Positions 11,118-22,629 of a stretch of 64,000 nt of DNA are shown here, piece after piece. The stretch's first letter is position 1, and the number at the start of each line of letters is the position of its first letter. The notes under the pieces are model-generated. The model worked only from the letters and a program-made list of their open reading frames with translations. It did not search any database and was not told the DNA's origin. Source of the DNA: Agapetus fuscipes. Lineage: Eukaryota; Arthropoda; Insecta; Trichoptera; Glossosomatidae. The stretch is from contig OX637342.1 in NCBI GenBank assembly GCA_951799405.1, positions 15,795,298 through 15,859,297 on the forward strand, given 5' to 3'. Position numbers and translations under genes: made by a program.

Positions 11118-11624
11118 ATGTGTGTGGGTACGTTAGAATCTGTTTACTAGTGTGAAGAAAATTGTGAAACTGAATATTTTTTTATGAATTTATAAACAAT
11201 TAAAATAATCGTTGATCGTTCATCATTCGTGAACAATGGCAACATATTATATTTGCATACCAACTCGTAGGTAGGTAGGTAAATCAATGTGGATGAAATT
11301 CTCATTTTTTGTTTTTCTCCATTTCTAATAGGTACCTAGAGGGTAAAAAATGCATGAGAATCTATTAAGAAAATAAAACAGACTATGAGAATTTCCAGAT
11401 CTCGAGTTGAGTTCAGAAAATTCAATGGATTTTATAAAGATTTTAGGTTCATAGGTAAAACTAAAAAAATACTTACCTACCTATGTAGGTAGGTACCTAC
11501 CTTTCTTATCAGTCAATTTATTAGCTCATATTTTTTTCAGCATCGTTCTATTTTTCTAAGCGAAGTTTGTTATTTTTTTTATTTTACGGTAGATAGATAC
11601 AAGACGGTATCCTCATGAAAAAAG

Positions 11625-11815
11625 CGGTACTAAGCTGCACATATTGTGCAATATCTTACCGAGGTTTCAGCGAAGGAGTTACATATGGCGTGTGAGACTT
11701 CACTTTAATTTGAAATTTCACACTTCCCGAGGTAGCCGGTTCACATTTATAGCAAAGGCTGGGTAAACCTTGCCGGTATTTTGATTTTTGGATTGAAATA
11801 AACACCGAAACGGAC
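11625..11815 (-). repeat. SINE A, degenerate body only
   Basis: The minus strand retains 'ccgtttcggtgtttatttca', 'ggcaaggtttacccagcc' and 'tgtgcagctta'-like parts of SINE A. The tRNA head is lost and the body is diverged. Confidence 0.55.
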
Positions 11816-12071
11816 TTTTTTAAACGTGGTAAATATCTACGTGGAAATTGGGAAAAAATGATTCTACCTACATATACATAATATATGTTTTCAACCATTT
11901 ATCTCATTTAAAAAAAATCCTACATACCTACCTACCCGTAATAACCTTTTATTTTATGCGACTCAACTTATAGAAAAAAAATCATTTTCACCGGAATTAC
12001 TTATATGTATCTGAATAGTATATAGGTACCTTCTTATTTAGTTAATTAATGTTATTAGCACTCTCTCTGAC

Positions 12072-12686
12072 CTGTTTTTAGCAGCCGCCGCCCTGTCCCT
12101 CTGCCTCCTGTTCTTGAACCAGTTCCCAACCTGAGTTGGCGTAAGTCCAGTCGCCTGCGCCAGCTCCCTCTTCTTGGTAGGATTCGGATAAGGATCCTGA
12201 AGGTACCACTCCCTCAGCAGCGACCTTGTGCGCTCCTTGAAGCAGTGCGTCTTCTGCTCTCCATCCCAGATAGTCCTGGGCAGCGGGAATTTCTTCCTGA
12301 CCCTGTACTTATCAACAGGGCCTAGTGGTCTCCCGCGGAGCCGCTCAGCTTCCTGGTAGTGAGCCTCCAACCACATAGCTTGCAATTTCCCATGCGAATC
12401 TTTAGTGAAGCGATGGTGCTCTAGAATTGCATACAAGTCCCTAAAATTTCCACTGTGAAACGACACTATAGCTCTCGCTCTCAGCACGGCTTCAGATCTG
12501 TCTAGTTCTGCCACATTTGGATGCGCTACTGGCAGCGACCACAAAAACCTCGCCAGTCTTTCAATGTCGCCAGATTCCTCGAGAGTCTCGCAAACTGCTG
12601 CAACTTGTTGAACCGTGAAGCTTAGAGTCGGAAGGGCGAGTGCCCTGGCGCCGGCTGTGGTACTCCACGCGGCCCAGGGACCTACA
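12072..12686 (-). CDS. optix: Optix / Six3-6 class homeobox exon (partial gene)
   Basis: This exon encodes a SIX-family transcription factor, known in insects for eye, head and wing patterning, acting in the nucleus. The frame opens VGPWAAW and then has a SIX domain ([20 protein letters not shown] through KFTK-like [14 protein letters not shown]) followed by a homeodomain with helix 3 [37 protein letters not shown] and [13 protein letters not shown] are Six3/6-class hallmarks. The exon ends at a good donor (AAAAACAG^GTCAGAG, 12072), in the position where vertebrate Six3 exon 1 ends. No in-frame ATG lies between the upstream TGA (12743-12745) and the SIX domain. Insect Optix commonly starts MAVGP. 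Here GTAGGT (VGP) follows AAAG, a possible acceptor, so the start codon may lie in an upstream exon. The second coding exon was not found. Identity is secure; gene boundaries are not. Confidence 0.9.
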
Positions 12687-12755
12687 CTTTCCTTAAACGA
12701 CGCAATTTCGCGGCATTTATTTAAACACTTTTGAAAAAAATATCACACCCTTATC

Positions 12756-12794
12756 ACGACCGGGCAGCGCGCCGCGCCTTCGCGCACTGACTGA
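12756..12794 (-). promoter_or_regulatory. Initiator plus DPE core promoter
   Basis: On the minus strand two overlapping arthropod initiators TCAGTCAGT occur at 12794-12786. Taking the A at 12788 as +1, the sequence GGTCGT (12761-12756) falls exactly at +28 to +33 and matches the downstream promoter element consensus. It points toward the Optix exon about 100 bp away. No TATA box is seen at -30. Confidence 0.55.
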
Positions 12795-12834
12795 ACACAA
12801 CCCCCTCTCATCTACCCATACGCAAACCACGCCT

Positions 12835-12915
12835 CTTCATCTGATTGGTCCGTTTGAACCAATGAGAAGCTTATCGCGGCGCATGCGTACTCAGTTCTAT
12901 AATGGCGGCTACGGA
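12835..12915 (-). promoter_or_regulatory. CCAAT boxes, NRF1-like and YY1-like sites
   Basis: About 55-125 bp upstream of the proposed start lie two opposed CCAAT boxes (GATTGG and ACCAATGAG on the plus strand), the NRF1-like palindrome GCGCATGCGTAC and the YY1-like TAATGGCGGC. Their clustering in locally GC-rich DNA supports a promoter. The symmetric sites could also serve a divergent plus-strand transcript. Confidence 0.4.
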
Positions 12916-14079
12916 CGACACTTTCAGTAGGATATTATTCACGTCGTGTGAAGGGAAATAATAAGTATTAGATGACATATTTCTGCTGTATAATTTATTG
13001 CCTTTGGTATGCAGGTAGATAAAGAATACAGAGACACAATACGCGCTTGCTAACGATAGGTACATGCTAGAATACGAGTAGATATGATTATGTCTTCCCA
13101 CATTTTCACAGCTATCTACTCAGGTATCATTATCGTTCTACGGCGTAGGCGATTCTTTGCAAAGGTAATAAAAAATACATAATATGGCCCTCTTACTAAT
13201 GATAGGTACAAATTGCTGTCTTTGAGCGAAGTACTTTTTTCAATTAGGTGGATGGATAGGTACTCAAATAAGCACTTATCTGAGTAGGTAGACATGATGT
13301 ATTTAATCTGTACTTACTAAATTCATTAACCATGAAGGAAAACATGATGTTTTTCATGTACCTGCCACTGTCGGTAACTATGTCATGGCACAACATGCCT
13401 TTACTCGGAGTGCAACTTTAATTAACTCCGCTGACATATCTTAATGTAGGTATTTAGATATATAACACATTCATTTCGATTTTTTTAAATATCTGGTCAA
13501 AGAGTTCCTCCCAGCCTGTTGATGACTGTGTGAGGGTGCACTGTAAAAAGGGAATCATGCTGTGCTCAAAAAATATAGATATATACCTACCTACCTACTT
13601 TATGCATTCACAATGATAGAAATACATTGTGAGCCAAACAAGGTGATTCTTTCATGCTATTCATAATGTTATTAATGTAGGTAATTCTAATGGAACGAAT
13701 AATAGATTTTCAATTATTTATAACAACTTTTAAAGTCGATCGCACCCCCCGCTATCCTTTATTATATTACCCTTCGTCGTCGTCATTCGTCGTCGAGTTT
13801 CGATTTTCAAAATCAATGCCATCACAGCAGATGAAACACATTCATGCTTTATAGCAAATTAATTTTTGTATATATGCTGCAATGCGGCGAGCTTACGCGT
13901 GTGTGTTTAGAAATGTATGAAAACTTTTAGGAATTAATCTGTTTGTTCATACTAAAAATGTATGGAACAATATTGACATCTAGCGGCAAAACGTAAAAGT
14001 TTTTTTTACATTTTCTTTTATTTCATGCAAATTAAAAATAAAAAAAAAGCCAAATAAAAATGGATTTCAATCTGTAATC
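12916..14079. other. Intergenic DNA upstream of the Optix exon
   Basis: No exon or element was recognised. Short GTAGGTA/TACCTACC runs occur. An upstream Optix exon could lie here or beyond, but I could not identify a matching short exon. Confidence 0.4.
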
Positions 14080-17010
14080 TAAGTTGCAAACATATATAAC
14101 ATTTGAGATTCATATTACATGCATTCTTACGAGCAGACATGTATAAATTCTAATCTAATCTAATCTAAGCTGCAAAGATATATATCATTTAAGATTTATA
14201 TTAAATGCATTCCCACAAGCAGATATGTATAAGTTCCCGCTTACATATGCTGCATGTGTACTTACAACATAACAGCCCATTCCAAATGAACATAAGCCCT
14301 GCAACTCTTGCCAACCTTCCCTGAAACAAAGGTGAATTTGCAAAGTAAACCATTTTTTAAAGTATGGGTGGTCAGCCTCATACCAACCTATAAGTCAAGA
14401 AAATTATTTTGTGTATTTCTTTACATAATCTAAGTTGCAAAGATACATACCATTTAAGATTCATATTAAATGCATTCCCACACGCAGACAGGTACAATTA
14501 GTTCACGCTTACAAATGCCCAATGTGGACTTGCAAAATAAAAAAACTAATCTCAAATGAACATAAGCCCTGCAACTTTTGCCGACTTTTCCTCAAACAGA
14601 GATACAATTTGCATGGTAAACCATTGCTTACAGTATGGGTGGTCAGCCACATACTAACCTTTTAGTCAAGGAAATTATTTTGTTTAGTTCTATAATCTAA
14701 GTTGCAAAGATACATACCATTTGAGATTCATATTAAATGCATTCCCACAAGCAGACAGGTATAAGTTCGCGCTTACAAATGCCCCATGTGGACTTATAAA
14801 ATAAAAAACTAATCTCAAATGAACATAAGCCCTGCAACTCTTGCCGACTTTTCCTCAAACAGAGATAAAATTTTCATTGTAAACCATTCTTACAGTATGG
14901 GTGGTCAGCCACATACTAACCTATAAGTCAAGGAAATTATTTTATTAAGTTCTATAATCTAAGTTGCAAAGATACATACCATTTGAGATTCATATTAAAT
15001 GCATTCCCACAAGCAGACAGGTATAAGTTCGCGCTTACAAATGCCCCATGTGGACTTATAAAATAAAAAACTAATCTCAAATGAACATAAGCCCTGCAAC
15101 TCTTGCCGACTTTTCCTCAAACAGAGATAAAATTTTCATGGTAAACCATTCTTACAGTATGGGTGGTCAGCCACATACTAACCTATAAGTCAAGGAAATT
15201 ATTTTGTTAAGTTCTATAATCTAAGTTGCAAAGATACATACCAATCGAGATTCATATTAAATGCATTCCCACAAGCAGACAGGTATAAGTTCGCGCTTAC
15301 AAATGCCCCATGTGGACTTATAAAATAAAAAACTAATCTCAAATGAACATAAGCCCTGCAACTCTTGCCGACTTTTCCTCAAACAGAGATAAAATTTTCA
15401 TTGTAAACCATTCTTACAGTATGGGTGGTCAGCCACATACTAACCTATAAGTCAAGGAAATTATTTTATTAAGTTCTATAATCTAAGTTGCAAAGATACA
15501 TACCATTTGAGATTCATATTAAATGCATTCCCACACGCAGACAGGTACAAGTTCACGCTTACAAATGCCCAATGTGGACTTGCAAAATAAAAAAACTAAT
15601 CTCAAATGAACATAAGCCCTGCAACTTTTGCCGACTTTTCCTCAAACAGAGATAAAATTTGCATGGTAAACCATTGCTTACAGTATGGGTGGTCAGCCAC
15701 ATACTAACCTTTTAGTCAAGGAAATTATTTTGTTTAGTTCTATAATCTAAGTTGCAAAAATACATACCATTTAAGATTCATATTAAATGCATTCCCACAA
15801 GCAGACAGGTACAAGTTCACGCTTACAAATGCCCAATGTGGACTTGCAAAATAAAAAAAACTAATCTCAAATGAACATAAGCCCTGCAACTCTTGCCGAC
15901 TTTTCCTCAAACAGAGATAAAATTTGCATTGTGAACCATTGCTTACAGTATGGGTGGTCGGCCACATACTAACCTTTTAGTCAAGGAAATTATTTTGTTT
16001 AGTTCATTAATCTAAGTTGCAAAGATACATACCATTTGAGATTCATATTAAATGCATTCCCACAAGCAGACAGGTATAAGTTCGCGCTTACAAATGCCCC
16101 ATGTGGACTTATAAAATAAAAAACTAATCTCAAATGAACATAAGCCCTGCAACTCTTGCCGACTTTTCCTCAAACAGAGATAAAATTTGCATTGTGAACC
16201 ATTGCTTACAGTATGGGTGGTCAGCCACATACTAACCTTTTAGTCAAGGAAATTATTTTGTTTAGTTCTTTAATCTAAGTTGCAAAGATACATACCATTT
16301 GAGATTCATATTAAATGCATTCCCACAAGCAGACAGGTATAAGTTCGCGCTTACAAATGCCCCATGTGGACTTATAAAATAAAAAAACTAATCTCAAATG
16401 AACATAAGCCCTGCAACTCTTGCCGACTTTTCCTCAAACAGAGATAAAATTTTCATTGTAAACCATTCTTACAGTATGGGTGGTCAGCCACATACTAACC
16501 TATAAGTCAAGGAAATTATTTTATTAAGTTCTATAATCTAAGTTGCAAAGATACATACCATTTGAGATTCATATTAAATGCATTCCCACAAGCAGACAGG
16601 TATAAGTTCGCGCTTACAAATGCCCCATGTGGACTTATAAAATAAAAAACTAATCTCAAATGAACATAAGCCCTGCAACTCTTGCCGACTTTTCCTCAAA
16701 CAGAGATAAAATTTTCATGGTAAACCATTCTTACAGTATGGGTGGTCAGCCACATACTAACCTATAAGTCAAGGCAATTATTTTGTTAAGTTCTATAATC
16801 TAAGTTGCAAAGATACATACCAATCGAGATTCATATTAAATGCATTCCCACAAGCAGACATTTATAAGTTCGCGCTTACACATAATGCATGTTGACTTAC
16901 AACATAAAAACCCAATCTCAAATTAATATAAGCCCTGCAACTCTTGCCAATCTTCCCTGAAACACAGCTGAAATCTTCAAAGTGAACCATTTTTTAAACT
17001 ATGGGTGGTC
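14080..17010 (-). repeat. Tandem array of family C, ~264-bp period
   Basis: After a truncated piece (14080-14150), about 11 head-to-tail units start at 14161, 14426, 14693, 14955, 15217, 15479, 15743, 16008, 16271, 16534 and 16796, giving periods of 262-267 bp. Each unit is a family C copy plus a short spacer (AATTATTTTGTTAAGTTC). Inner units are much more alike than dispersed copies, for example the exact stretch GCGCTTACAAATGCCCCATG. The last unit degrades near 17010. Confidence 0.9.
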
Positions 17011-17164
17011 GATTTTCTTTTACAAAGGCTGCATGTTTTTATTTTACATGTTTTCCGAATTTTAACGCGAGGAAACTATGCGCAATATACACATTCACCA
17101 AATGTTAAGGGGTTGGGCTGCGTAGCAGCCAGGGGCAACGCCCCTAGTCCCATACAATACTAGG

Positions 17165-17880
17165 TAACCATGTTTAAATTGAGCATTGTGTCCAGCCTTT
17201 TAACTCATCTCCATGCTCCATATTCCGCTTTGTTAGTATGGGAGGAGGAGATGGAGTAGGTTGGTGCAAATGAAGTGTAATAATACTTGTAGTATCTAGT
17301 ATTGTGACAAGCCTTTTAACTCATCTCCATGCTCCACATCCCGCTTTGTTCGTATGGGAGGAAGAGATGGAGTAGGTTGGTGCAAATGGAGTGTACTAAT
17401 AAGTACTTGTAGCAGTATTGTGACAAGCCTTTTAACTCACCACCATGCTCCACATACAGCTTTGTTGGTATATATAGGAGGAGAAAATGGAGTAAGTTGG
17501 TGCAGATCTATAGGTACCTACTAAGAGCAGTATTGTGTCCAGCTTTTTATCTCATCGTCACAAATACAGCCATGCTCTTCATCGTGTTTTTTTTGTTAAA
17601 GATGTGAGCAAGAGATGGAGTAGATTGGTGCAGATGGAGTTTATCTATACCTACTCAAAAGCAATATTGTAAGATGCTCAACATTGTGCTTTGTCCATAT
17701 GATGGATGAAGGAGGTGGAGTAGGTTGGCGCAGATAGAGTGAACCTATACTTAGAACAGTATTGTATTTGTGTGCAGCCTTTTATCTCATCTCATGCTCC
17801 ACATCCTGCTTTGTTGGTAGATACGTATGCGAGGAGGAGATGGAGTAGGTTGGTGCAGATGGAGTGAACCGACGTACTCC
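17165..17880. repeat. Tandem array of ~115-bp units
   Basis: About six diverged units share CAGTATTGTGACAAGCCTTT, TAACTCATCTCCATGCTCCA, CTTTGTTNGTATGGGAGGAG and GATGGAGTAGGTTGGTGCA. The later units are shortened. No coding role is evident. Confidence 0.75.
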
Positions 17881-17908
17881 TCACTTCCACGTTGGAGGGC
17901 GGCTCTCC

Positions 17909-18031
17909 ATGGCAGCTCGGGGACTGTTGACAGCTTCCACGCGATTGCCTTCATTATTGTCGACGGGGAGCGGAGTCAAGCAAACACTACGCCTATTCGT
18001 ACAAGATTTCCGTGATATAACAATAGAAAAG
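17909..18031 (+). CDS. Possible first exon, mitochondrial-type leader (speculative)
   Basis: An ATG in good context (CTCCATGG) opens a 41-codon frame beginning MAARGLLTASTRLPSLLSTG and ending IEK. It closes at a plausible donor GAAAAG^GTATGG in phase 0. The start is rich in Arg, Ser, Thr and Leu and lacks acidic residues, as in mitochondrial targeting peptides. No downstream exon was found and I do not recognise the protein. It may be a chance frame at the edge of the tandem array. Confidence 0.15.
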
Positions 18032-18402
18032 GTATGGAGAAAGTGCCATCGAATCAATTTTGATCTACCGTAACAAATAAACTCAAAGGCCAGCATTGTT
18101 TACAGAACACCAGATCCTGTAAGCTCACAGCGACTAGCCAACGGCTGATAATGCTCATCGGAGCAATGGGTGAAACTGTCCGGAGAGAATCAACCAGACC
18201 ACGGCTACATAGCCCGAAAAAAGTGATTGTTATGTCAACAAAAAACCGGCCGTGAAAGATTCAATGTACATAGATACAAATAAATTCAAATATGTACGAA
18301 AAATAACTGCCATATACACATCAAGAATGACATTTTGGTTTTACACATCAAAATTTATCCTAACATACGCGTAAACGTAAAAAGATGATACTTAGGTATT
18401 TT

Positions 18403-18950
18403 TGACCGGTCCATATAGTCTAGTGGTAACGTCTCAGACTAGTAAATGGAAGGTCGTGGGTTGGAATCCTGTCGAAACACAAAAAATAAACCATTTATAT
18501 TTTCAAATATGCTGTTCGCTAGGTTGAAAAATTCACATACCCTCACCAAAGACCGGTCCCCAAAAGGTCCATCCAGCCTTACACCAATTGAGTTCTTGCT
18601 TGAGAATTGGCGCCTTGTAGGGATGACTAAGCTCGTAAAAATTCCGGTCGATAGCTCAGTGGGTAGAATGCTTGCATTCCATGCCGAGAGCTCGGGTTTG
18701 AATCCCACCGTGGATGTCAGAAACGATTTTCCGTTTCGGTGTCTATTTCAAAACCCAAAATAAAATACCAGCAAGCTGTACACAGCCTACACAAGAAATG
18801 AGAACCAGCCCCCTTTGGGAGCTGAAAACCCCAAACATCAGCATCGCTTCCCTTACCTGTAAAAATAAAAAGGTTCCACTCGTCGCATGCGAAACCCTTC
18901 GGGGATAATGCAGGAAAGAAGTTACCTACAATATATGTGTAGCTTAGTTG
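18403..18950 (+). repeat. B-A dimeric SINE
   Basis: The SINE B head (GACCGGTCCATATAGTCTAG) and body run to GACTAAGCTCGTAAAAATTC, then a SINE A head (CCGGTCGATAGCTCAGTGGG) and body follow to TAGCTTAGTTGCGT. This is the most complete dimer in the window. Confidence 0.85.
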
Positions 18951-19243
18951 CGTATAGCATTTATGTGAGGGGTATGCATTGCTTGACACTCTCACTGCCC
19001 CCTGTAACCGCCCGACTTTCATTATTCCCTCGCCCCCAACGTGCGTAGGTACGTCACAGCCCCCTATGCGCCCCGCCCCCTCCGGACAAATGAGTTACAC
19101 AAACATGACTGCATAAATGAGTACCTATACTCACTGTAGGGCCTACTGCATCTACATGACTGCTCCAACTATCCAGTAGAGGTGTCTGCTGCACCCCCCC
19201 CCCCCCTGAATATTACACACCCCCTGTACCTAATCATCCATAT

Positions 19244-19675
19244 CAGTGGTTCCCAAACTTTTAATTTCGCGTACCACTAATGAAATTATAAATCAGTGGC
19301 GTACCACTGAAGTGCAACAGTTAAAAAAATCATTCAAATGGTAAAGTAATAAAAACTGCAACTGTTAATGAAAATATTATGCTTATTTATTTATTATAGA
19401 AAAAAAATACAATACTTTTAGTGCAGGGGTGTCCAACATTAGTATTTTTGTAATTGTGGCGGGACAGGCCTGTCTTAGTCTGAAAAATGGTGCTGCATGT
19501 TCGAAACAAAAGAGGAAATATTTGGCTCAGTTGTACTTAACTTGAAGCGCGAAATTGAAAAACGTTTTATCTAATTATTTACTATGTATTTCCTATGGCC
19601 ATGGCTGCTTGCGTACCACCTTAAGAAGCGTCGCGTACCACTGGTGGTACGCGTACCATAGTTTGGGAACCACTG
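19244..19675. mobile_element. hAT MITE with perfect 8-bp duplication
   Basis: The inverted ends CAGTGGTTCCCAAACTTTTA and CAGTGGTTCCCAAACTATGG are flanked on both sides by ATCCATAT (19236-19243 and 19676-19683). CAGTGGTTC ends and 8-bp duplications are hAT hallmarks. The 432-bp body has no transposase. A second hAT-like end (GCAGGGGTGTCCAACATTAG, 19423) suggests a nested relic. Confidence 0.85.
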
Positions 19676-19784
19676 ATCCATATTATATACTCAAATGATA
19701 CATAAATATCTTTCTATGCTTGTTCATTGACACCTCCATTTTCGAACGCCCAATTTTCGTCATTTTCCTACCTTGTTCCTAGAC

Positions 19785-20030
19785 TTATAGGTTGATATGC
19801 GGCTGACCACCCATACTGTAAAAAATGGTTCACTTTGCCAATGTCACCCGTGTTTTAGGGAAGGACGGCAAGAGTTGCATGGCTTATGTTCATTTGAGAT
19901 TGGATTTTTATAATGTAGGTCCACATGCGGCATGTGTAAGCGAGAAATTATACATTTCTGCTTGTGGGAATGCATTTGATATAAATCTTAAATGATAAAT
20001 ATCCTTGCAGCTTAGATAAGATTAGAGATT
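19785..20030 (+). repeat. Family C repeat, full copy
   Basis: Plus-strand copy from GACTTATAGGTTGATATGCG to CAGCTTAGATAAGATTAGAG, including the (TTAGA)-like tail. Confidence 0.8.
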
Positions 20031-20194
20031 CCTACCGTTTTTTGTGCAGTTTTGCTTTTTGCTTTTGTGTAGGAATGTAATATTTTTTATTTAATAGATT
20101 TGTGAAGAGGAATGTAATTCACCAACCAATTCTGCTAATAGTTCATTATTGTTTGTTTTAATTAATTAATTATTAATTAATAATTACGCAATGA

Positions 20195-20330
20195 CATCAG
20201 CTGTTGCACCAGGGTCAAAGTTATGGTCAAATGACCCAGGCGGGGATCGAACCAACGTTGTTCTATTCCAAACACGCTAGAAGGATCAGCCCACTTGGCC
20301 CCCTCGGCCATAAAACCGAAAAGCTTAGTG
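20195..20330 (-). repeat. tRNA-like SINE remnant (third type)
   Basis: The minus strand shows GGCCAAGTGGGCTGATCC as an A-box-like region and GGTTCGATCCCCGCCTGG as a B box, then GTCATTTGACC and CTGGTGCAACAGCTGATGTC. Part of the body recurs at 24505-24610. It is not a functional tRNA, because the arms do not pair. Confidence 0.5.
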
Positions 20331-20407
20331 AAGAAAAGAAAGATCATTTATGGTTTTTGTCAGTGCTTAAATACTTTAAGATGTAAGCTAAAACTATATA
20401 GTTAGTT

Positions 20408-20690
20408 GACCGGTCACCAAAGGTCCATCCAGCCTTACAGCAACTGGGTCTTGCTTGAGAATTGGCGCTTAGTAGCGACGACGATCAAGCTCGTAAAAAG
20501 GTCGATAGCTCAATTGGTAGAATGCTTGCATTCCATGCCGAGAGCAAGGGTTCGACTCAAAGGTTTACTCAGCCTTCACAAGAAATGAGAACCAGCCCCC
20601 CCCCGGGAGCTGGGAAACCCCCACTTCAACTGAAAGTGGTTGGTGTGAGGCTGGCCCCCTTACCTGTAAAAATAAATAGGTCCCGAAGCG
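20408..20690 (+). repeat. B-A dimeric SINE, truncated at both ends
   Basis: The copy starts inside SINE B (GACCGGTCACCAAAGG) and passes the shared junction CAAGCTCGTAAAAAGG. It continues through a SINE A head and stops at AAATAGGTCCCGAAGCG. Confidence 0.75.
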
Positions 20691-20699
20691 CCCCGAAAT

Positions 20700-20815
20700 A
20701 TTTACAACAGCTTTCACATTATCGGGTTTTTCTTAGCTCAGATTGTGCAGAATGTGATCCCTAAGAGAATTTCATTGAAAGGTCATATTTGAATCAAATG
20801 GTAGAAAGCAAAACA
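20700..20815 (-). mobile_element. Diverged fragment of the AGTTCTTGTTTATCG MITE family
   Basis: TTAGCTCAGATTGTGCAGAA and AGGTCATATTTGAATCAAAT match the MITE body in reverse, as at 6335-6480. It abuts the truncated SINE dimer. Confidence 0.5.
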
Positions 20816-21439
20816 AGCACTTGAAGGGGGGGGGGGGGTTGAAATGGCTAGTAGGTAGGTAGTTCAACTAAGCACTGCCTTGAAAAGAAAATTAAGAAAT
20901 AAAAACTGCTTTGGATATCGAGTAACTTGTGAATACGAAATATGGGGTTCTGTCATATCAACCTACCCCGTAGGTATTATTTGTTACTGAAATAACCGAG
21001 GGGATCACGTATTCCTCCTATAGGCTATAATATACTTTCACATTGAAATGAACGCAGTGTACTTGCCTATTGACGTGTATGGTATAAGCATACTTATGTA
21101 CTTATAAAGTGTGAATGTCAATCTCCCTACTAACGATCGCATTCATCCAACATTCATCATTCTTGCATGATATTTTTTAAAGTTAGTGTTTCAAAGAAAA
21201 ACAGCTTTGTTTTCGATTACGTGAGTATTTATTTTTATACCACAACCGGTTTCGCAAACATCCGTTTGCATCGCAAATTTGAACGCAAAACCTGTATTTT
21301 ATTTTTCACTCTTCGTTTATATTGAACAAATCAGGTAGACTAATTGCCATAGTTTTTTTTCAGTGGATATATTTTTGAAAAAGAGATATCTACTCAGCTC
21401 ATTGAGCATAAAATACTTCGTCGCATTCTTGGACCTGTA

Positions 21440-21760
21440 TTTGAAGATTACAGGTCGCATATCCATACCAATCCAAAGCTGAGGTCCATTTCAAAGCCCC
21501 GAACATAGTGTCGGTAATAAAATAAAGTCGAATTCAGTCATGTAGCACGTGCAGAGGACTCCAGGATAATCAGAAATGTATTGGATGGTGCTCCCTCTTA
21601 TTTCAGACCACAAGGACGTTTCAGGATATGGTCGACCTACAATGTTGAGATTGTCGTCAAAGTTCTGGGAGTAAGGGAACCATGGAGGGAAGCAGCACAA
21701 GACAGAGAGTCCTGGAGGATTGTAATGCTGGATGCCCTGAACCTTCAAGGCTTGTGAGCC
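21440..21760 (+). mobile_element. LINE C-terminal fragment
   Basis: The forward frame contains VLGVREPWREAAQDRESWR followed by ALNLQGL and a stop. It is the same LINE tail as at 2907-3190. The upstream reverse transcriptase is absent. Confidence 0.55.
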
Positions 21761-22064
21761 AAAAAAAATATAAAAATAATTATACGATTTCAAAATATAA
21801 CTGATATTACGAGTCGATTAGACAACGAGTGTGCTTTTATTTCAGTAACATCAATTCAATTGGTTACTTTTACGGCAATGCTCAACCTGGATAACATTCT
21901 TGTCATCGCTTTCAACTTCACGGAAAAGCCTTCTACTACCTAAAAAAAACGTATGGTAAAAGCTTTGTAAATCATCAGACAACTACCATAGACTACACTC
22001 TCCAGAAAATAAAGCCAATGCAGTTTTTTTTTTTTTTCAAAAAATGTGTGTAAATTAAGGTATC

Positions 22065-22205
22065 CAGACAGTGGGTGCAGATTTTCAACGTTAGCATAGC
22101 GACTTAATACTGAATGAAAAGGACCCGCTTATGTCAATCGTGTGAATAGTTTTTTTTTTCAGCTTAAAGTCACATAAGCTAACGTTGATAATACTGGGCC
22201 TATGA
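22065..22205. mobile_element. Short MITE-like inverted repeat
   Basis: The ends share TTTTCAACGTTAGCATAGCG and, inverted, TATCAACGTTAGCTTATG. A second copy in a different state lies at 39575-39705. About 140 bp, non-coding. Confidence 0.5.
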
Positions 22206-22629
22206 GTTTCATTGCAGATTTCAGCACCGATTGAAGGCGGTTCGATTGTTTTTTTGGCCGATCTACGTCAGCGTGCAATAATGTTGAATGCCGAGACGTT
22301 ATTTATAGAGAGAATTACATTTCAATGGACGCAGTTGCGGATCCTTTCAATTCGTTATTAAAATATAATGTTTCGTTTTTGCAATTACACTCTGCAGTGG
22401 GGGGCAGAATCTGCAGCTGATACCCCCGAGCCATTCGCAACAAAGATGGCTGCTTCTTTTCTAATATTATTATTAAATATATTCACCTTTAGGTATACCT
22501 ACTTTGTATTGTTATTCCTGAAAACGTCATGCAACAAACCTTGTAGATATGATTTATTTTGTGGACGCAATTGTCTGTGAAAATATACCTACACCTCTGT
22601 GATTTTGATCATGGCAAGTTTTTAAATTA

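Noticed and set aside
14161..17010. CRISPR-like array
   Set aside because: Units of ~264 bp with no short repeat/spacer alternation in a eukaryotic genome. It is a tandem repeat.
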